A stretch of DNA of 64,000 nucleotides, taken from JABDMH01 sp050298535. GTDB taxonomy: Bacteria > Bacteroidota > Bacteroidia > Chitinophagales > Saprospiraceae. The translations under genes were made by a program, and so were the position numbers. Location of the stretch: positions 65,934 through 129,933 of the forward strand of contig JBNKUI010000114.1 of the NCBI GenBank assembly GCA_050298535.1, given 5' to 3'. This document shows, one piece after another, positions 60,402 to 64,000 of this stretch (position 1 is its first letter; each line of letters begins with the position of its first letter). The notes beneath the pieces were generated by a model, which worked only from the letters and a program-made list of their open reading frames with translations, was not told the DNA's origin and searched no databases.

Positions 60402-60902
60402 TTATTGGCGCATTTTCTTTTCGACAGAAAAGGTCACCTCACTTTCCTCGTCAATCTTCTCAATGATGACCCAGTGTATGAGTTGTTCCCAGGGCTCGCA
60501 TCCGCCACATTCGGTGATATTTATACTGAATTTATAGCTGTTGGCCCCTGTCCGGGATACGTCTCGGTGATAGACTCTGTCACAACCCGTGGCACCGGTG
60601 CTGAGTACGAGCACGGTCTTTTCCTCAAAGTCAGGCAGGTCCCAAAGACATAAGGTTTGATCCAGACCCAATGTTCTCATGAGGGCTTCCATAGATTCCA
60701 GATTTTGTACCACCATGCCCTCGGAGAAAAGGTCGGGTTGAAAGTCCGGGTAAAAGCATCCCTGACGATGCTGAAAATCGAATATCTGATCACGGATCAG
60801 ACCTGTATCCCCATCTGCATCATCACAGGATAAGAAGTCACTCTTACTGCAGGAAAACAGAAGTAAGAGAGAAAAAAAAAGCAGATAGAGTGTTGACTTC
60901 AT
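60402..60902 (-). CDS. Small lipoprotein, function unknown
   Basis: 166 residues, ATG start. Signal ends LLLLFSCSK (lipobox). The mature part has several Cys (LSCDD, RQGCFYP, QTLCLWD, ATGCDR, ECGGCEPWE), possibly disulfides. TVLVLSTGATGC and FSVEKKMRQ recall small protease-complex-like domains, but this is not secure. Convergent with the lactonase gene, 5 bp apart. Confidence 0.65.
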   Translation of the reverse strand: MKSTLYLLFFSLLLLFSCSKSDFLSCDDADGDTGLIRDQIFDFQHRQGCFYPDFQPDLFSEGMVVQNLESMEALMRTLGLDQTLCLWDLPDFEEKTVLVLSTGATGCDRVYHRDVSRTGANSYKFSINITECGGCEPWEQLIHWVIIEKIDEESEVTFSVEKKMRQ

Positions 60903-61005
60903 TCTAGAGAAGGTTAAAAAGTGTCTTATTCTTATAAGACGAAGAGAAGCAGGGTGAGGTTGGGCTAGACTGATGTTTTTTTTATACTTTAATCCTGGGT
61001 GATGG

Positions 61006-62580
61006 ATGATACAAATGTATAGATTTCATGCAATAGTACTGGGCTGCCTCATTTTGGCAAGTTGTCATAATGAAGTAAAGAAAAAACCAAACATTTTATT
61101 TGCCATAGCGGATGATGCTTCCTATCCCCATATGAGTGCCTATGGGACAAAATGGGTGCATACCCCAGCCTTTGATTATGTGGCTGCAAACGGACTTTTA
61201 TTTAATAAGGCGTATACCACAAACGCCAAATGTGCACCATCTAGAGCCACTATTTTGACGGGCCGTAATAGTTGGCTCCTGGAGGAGGCTTGCAACCACT
61301 GGCCCCATTTTCCTGAGAAATTTAAAACAGTGACCGAGGCCTTGCCGGAAGCAGGATATTATGTGGGATACACCGCAAAAGGGTGGGCACCCGGGAAAGC
61401 GGAAAAGAACGGCCAGCCCCGTGATCTGATCGGTCAGTCTTTTAATGAACATACAATCGAGCCTCCGGCAAAATTTATTTCCGGCAATGACTACGCTCGC
61501 AACTTTGAAGCATTCCTGGAAAGCCGTCCTGACGATAATGCTCCCTGGTTTTTCTGGTATGGAAGTACTGAGCCCCACCGGGCCTATGAATTCGGTGCGG
61601 GGCTAAAGAACCGATCCCTTGAGGAAATAGATGAAGTGCCTCCCTATTGGCCCAATAATGATACGGTTAGAACTGATTTGTTGGACTATTCCTTTGAAAT
61701 TGAATATTTCGATAGTCATCTCGAGAAAATGATACAACTATTGGATGAACTCGGCGAACTCGATAATACCATTATTGTAGTGACTGCAGATAATGGCATG
61801 CCCTTCCCCCGAGTGAAAGGTCAGGTGTACGAGCGAGACCATCACCTACCCCTGGCGATCATGTGGCGAGAAGGTATTGAGGCACCCAATAGGGTCGTCG
61901 ATGAATTCGTGAGCTTCTCGGATTTTGCACCTTCCTTCCTGGATGTGGCAGGATTGACCGTCGAGGACGCAGGCTTGGCTCCGGTGAGTGGTTACAGTCT
62001 GTTACCCATTTTGAAGAATAGCGAAAACCGATCACCCTTACGGGAGCAGATGATTATTGGTAAGGAGCGACATGATGTGGGCAGACCCAATGATCAGGGC
62101 TATCCGGTGCGGGGTATATTGAAGGATGACTATTTGCTGGTGATCAACTTTCAGCCAGACCGCTGGCCGGCCGGTAATCCGGAGACGGGATACCTGAATT
62201 GTGATGGAAGTCCCACCAAAACGACCATCTTAAATCTACATCGACAACAGAAGGAAGGGAAGTACTGGGAGACCAGCTTTGGAAAACGACCGGAAGAAGA
62301 ATTATACAATATCAAGGAAGACCCCTACTGTATGACGAATCTAGCGGCAGATCCCGAACACAGTTTACTCAAGTCGAAAATGAAAGATCTCATGATCCAG
62401 CAGTTGTCTGCAGAAGGAGATCCCCGTGTACTGGGGAACGGGACGGTATTTGATCAATATCCGGATGCTTCATCCATGGCTGACTTTTACACGCGATGGC
62501 AGGAAGGAGAAGAACTCAAAGCCGGGTGGGTCAATCCTACAGATTTTGAAAACGTTGCTATAACCCAGATTATGGATTAG
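61006..62580 (+). CDS. Sulfatase (formylglycine-dependent), lipoprotein
   Basis: 524 residues from ATG 61006 (ATG 61015 also possible). Lipobox in LILASCHN. Metal site ILFAIADDASYPH (Asp36, Asp37); activation motif CAPSRATILTGR from Cys76; later FFWYGSTEPHRAYE and IIVVTADNGMPFPRVKGQVYERDHHLPLAIMWREG. Resembles S1_8/heparan-type sulfatases, which act on N- or O-sulfated uronic/hexosamine glycans, but the subfamily needs comparison. Needs a FGE such as the one at 37093. Followed by a Kelch protein gene. Confidence 0.93.
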   Translation: MIQMYRFHAIVLGCLILASCHNEVKKKPNILFAIADDASYPHMSAYGTKWVHTPAFDYVAANGLLFNKAYTTNAKCAPSRATILTGRNSWLLEEACNHWPHFPEKFKTVTEALPEAGYYVGYTAKGWAPGKAEKNGQPRDLIGQSFNEHTIEPPAKFISGNDYARNFEAFLESRPDDNAPWFFWYGSTEPHRAYEFGAGLKNRSLEEIDEVPPYWPNNDTVRTDLLDYSFEIEYFDSHLEKMIQLLDELGELDNTIIVVTADNGMPFPRVKGQVYERDHHLPLAIMWREGIEAPNRVVDEFVSFSDFAPSFLDVAGLTVEDAGLAPVSGYSLLPILKNSENRSPLREQMIIGKERHDVGRPNDQGYPVRGILKDDYLLVINFQPDRWPAGNPETGYLNCDGSPTKTTILNLHRQQKEGKYWETSFGKRPEEELYNIKEDPYCMTNLAADPEHSLLKSKMKDLMIQQLSAEGDPRVLGNGTVFDQYPDASSMADFYTRWQEGEELKAGWVNPTDFENVAITQIMD

Positions 62581-62707
62581 AACTTTGTGATGAGGTGAAA
62601 ACTCCAGCAAAGCGCTTATTTTGCCGACATTTCAGGCAGTAATAGAATTTCTAATGCCTAATCTGGGTTCTAATTCAGGACTAACTAAAGATTAATAACT
62701 ATAAACT

Positions 62708-63694
62708 ATGAAATACGTATTACAGATCTTAATCATCTGGGCGCTGTTGATCACAGGCACACAAATTTCGGTGGCTCAGAAAGCCTGGGAAATGGTTTCT
62801 TCATCGGATGGGAGTAAGCCCGTGGCGCGGCACGAAGCCGCCTTTGTACAGGTTGGGAAAAAATTAATCTTACTGGGAGGAAGAGGAGCTGAAAAGCCGG
62901 TAAACATTTATGACACGAAAAAGAAAACCTGGACGAATGGTGCGGTGGCACCCCTAGAAATGCATCATTTTCAACCGGTTGTTTACAAGAACAAAGTATA
63001 TATCATTGGCGCTATGACGGGAGGATATCCCGGAGAGACTCCCATACCGGACATCTACATATACGATCCTAAGAAAAATATATGGAGCAAGGGAGACCCT
63101 ATCCCTGAAAATAGGCTGCGTGGCTCTACGGGAAATGTGGTATACAACGGAAAAATTTATGTTTCCTGCGGCATTAAAAATGGTCATATTGGAGATCACA
63201 AGAAGTGGCTGGATGTCTACGATCCTAAGACGGGTATGTGGAATCAACTTCCCGATGCACCCCGAGCACGCGATCACTTCCAAGCCACGGTCGTAAATGA
63301 CAAACTCTATGCCGCGGGTGGTCGCACATCCAAAGCACCCGATCAAACTTTCTCTCTCACGATTGGAGAGGTAGATGTCTTTGATTTCAAGACGTCCAGT
63401 TGGACTACCTTGTCAGATCCCCTACCCACCGAGCGTGCCGGTAGTATGACCCTGGGTGTGGGTGATGATGTCGTAGTGGTGGGTGGTGAGTCCGCTGCTC
63501 AGGCAGAAGCACACAACGAGGTAGAAGCCTACAACACGATGACCAATGCCTGGCACAGCTATCCGTCCCTGATCACCGGTCGTCATGGATCGAGTGTGGT
63601 CCAACATAAAGATCATATCTATATTGCCGCCGGATGTAGCCGTCGGGGAGGGAGCCCGGAGCAGGATACCATGGAGAGGCTGAAGGTGGAATAG
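62708..63694 (+). CDS. Secreted Kelch-repeat protein
   Basis: 328 residues, ATG start. Signal peptide about 1-23 (ALLITGTQISVAQ). About six Kelch blades (ILLGGRGAEKPVNIYDTKKKTW, VYIIGAMTGGYPGETPIPDIYIYDPKKNIW, IYVSCGIKNGHIGDHKKWLDVYDPKTGMW, LYAAGGRTSKAPD, VVVVGGESAAQAEAHNEVEAYNTMTNAW, IYIAAGCSRRGG), folding into a propeller like galactose oxidase or NanM. Copper-site residues of galactose oxidase were not found. Often linked to sialic acid or sugar handling; here next to a sulfatase. Confidence 0.82.
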   Translation: MKYVLQILIIWALLITGTQISVAQKAWEMVSSSDGSKPVARHEAAFVQVGKKLILLGGRGAEKPVNIYDTKKKTWTNGAVAPLEMHHFQPVVYKNKVYIIGAMTGGYPGETPIPDIYIYDPKKNIWSKGDPIPENRLRGSTGNVVYNGKIYVSCGIKNGHIGDHKKWLDVYDPKTGMWNQLPDAPRARDHFQATVVNDKLYAAGGRTSKAPDQTFSLTIGEVDVFDFKTSSWTTLSDPLPTERAGSMTLGVGDDVVVVGGESAAQAEAHNEVEAYNTMTNAWHSYPSLITGRHGSSVVQHKDHIYIAAGCSRRGGSPEQDTMERLKVE

Positions 63695-63840
63695 GTCTCG
63701 GCGAAATTCTGGAATATAAAATGGGCCCAAAATACATCAGAGTATCAAGTGGAAGTGCGATGATGTCCGGGTTACATGCCGATATGGTATCTATATTGCC
63801 GATTTTTGCGGCTTAGACAACGTTGGCAGCAAGCTAAAAA

Positions 63841-64000
63841 ATGAACAAACAACCTGACTTCATAGCGAGACTTAAATATCGAACGGCAGAAGAAGGTGGT
63901 CGACAAGGATATGCTGCGTCAGGTTACAGACCGCATATAGAATTTGATCATATTCCGAATTTCAAATCTTCTGGACAACAAATCTTTCTAGAGAAGGAGA
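63841..64000 (+). CDS. Stand-alone EF-Tu domain III-like protein, 3'-truncated
   Basis: Open from ATG 63841 to the window end (53 codons). MNKQPDFIARLKYRTAEEGGRQGYAASGYRPHIEFD resembles the C-terminal barrel of EF-Tu/EF1A (AEIxYLxxEEGGRxxPxxxGYRPQF), which normally contacts tRNA, without a GTPase domain before it. Short stand-alone proteins of this kind occur in Bacteroidetes. GATTTTTG at 63801 is a near match to a -7 element. Function unknown. Confidence 0.65.
   Translation, partial: MNKQPDFIARLKYRTAEEGGRQGYAASGYRPHIEFDHIPNFKSSGQQIFLEKE

Overview
The window reads as a chromosomal segment of a Gram-negative Bacteroidetes, most likely of the Saprospiria/Saprospiraceae type. The evidence is: lipid A synthesis (lpxB); proteins ending in type IX secretion sorting domains of both type A and type B; lineage-typical conserved genes (DUF6913 beside dapA, DUF4292, DUF3276, DUF6794); Bacteroidetes-type promoters (TTTG / TAnnTTTG); few Shine-Dalgarno sequences; and frequent TTG/GTG starts. 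No rRNA, tRNA, CRISPR array, phage, transposase or classical defence locus was seen.

Positions 1-37100 are mostly core genome. In order: a 5'-truncated S41 protease, tsaC, a tandem pair of large PKD-domain T9SS proteins, rplS, a membrane metallophosphoesterase, topA, surE / small membrane protein / lpxB, a BNR/VPS10-like T9SS protein, priA, an ABC exporter, a PUR-alpha-like protein, an M29 aminopeptidase, a SIMPL protein, accA / DUF6913 / dapA, TPR / DUF4292 / envC-like / hflX, pyk, and acpP / fabF / rnc / unknown. Many of these are tightly packed with 4-nt overlaps.

Positions 37100-64000 are more accessory. They hold a formylglycine-generating enzyme, two sulfatases with the CxPSR motif it would modify, an aldose 1-epimerase, a tartronate-semialdehyde-reductase-like dehydrogenase, a Tat-exported hydroxypyruvate-isomerase-like protein, a 1036-residue beta-propeller/HEAT/cytochrome c lipoprotein, ribokinase plus nucleoside hydrolase, a photolyase, an RRM protein with a long structured leader, two large secreted carbohydrate-active-looking proteins, a lactonase and a Kelch protein. 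Together they suggest breakdown of sulfated or uronic-acid-containing glycans and periplasmic sugar oxidation. This region also contains a clearly dead alpha/beta hydrolase gene, a gene that looks N-terminally truncated, and repeat-rich spacers.

The most notable non-coding signals are: the 24416-24730 gap between two minus-strand genes, which carries two plus-strand intrinsic terminators and several hairpins with no plus-strand gene (candidate sRNA); a strong terminator-like hairpin between acpP and fabF; and the long hairpin-bearing leader of the RRM gene. No single new multi-gene system is evident. The glycan/sulfatase neighbourhood with several unassigned enzymes and the orphan-terminator region are the best leads.
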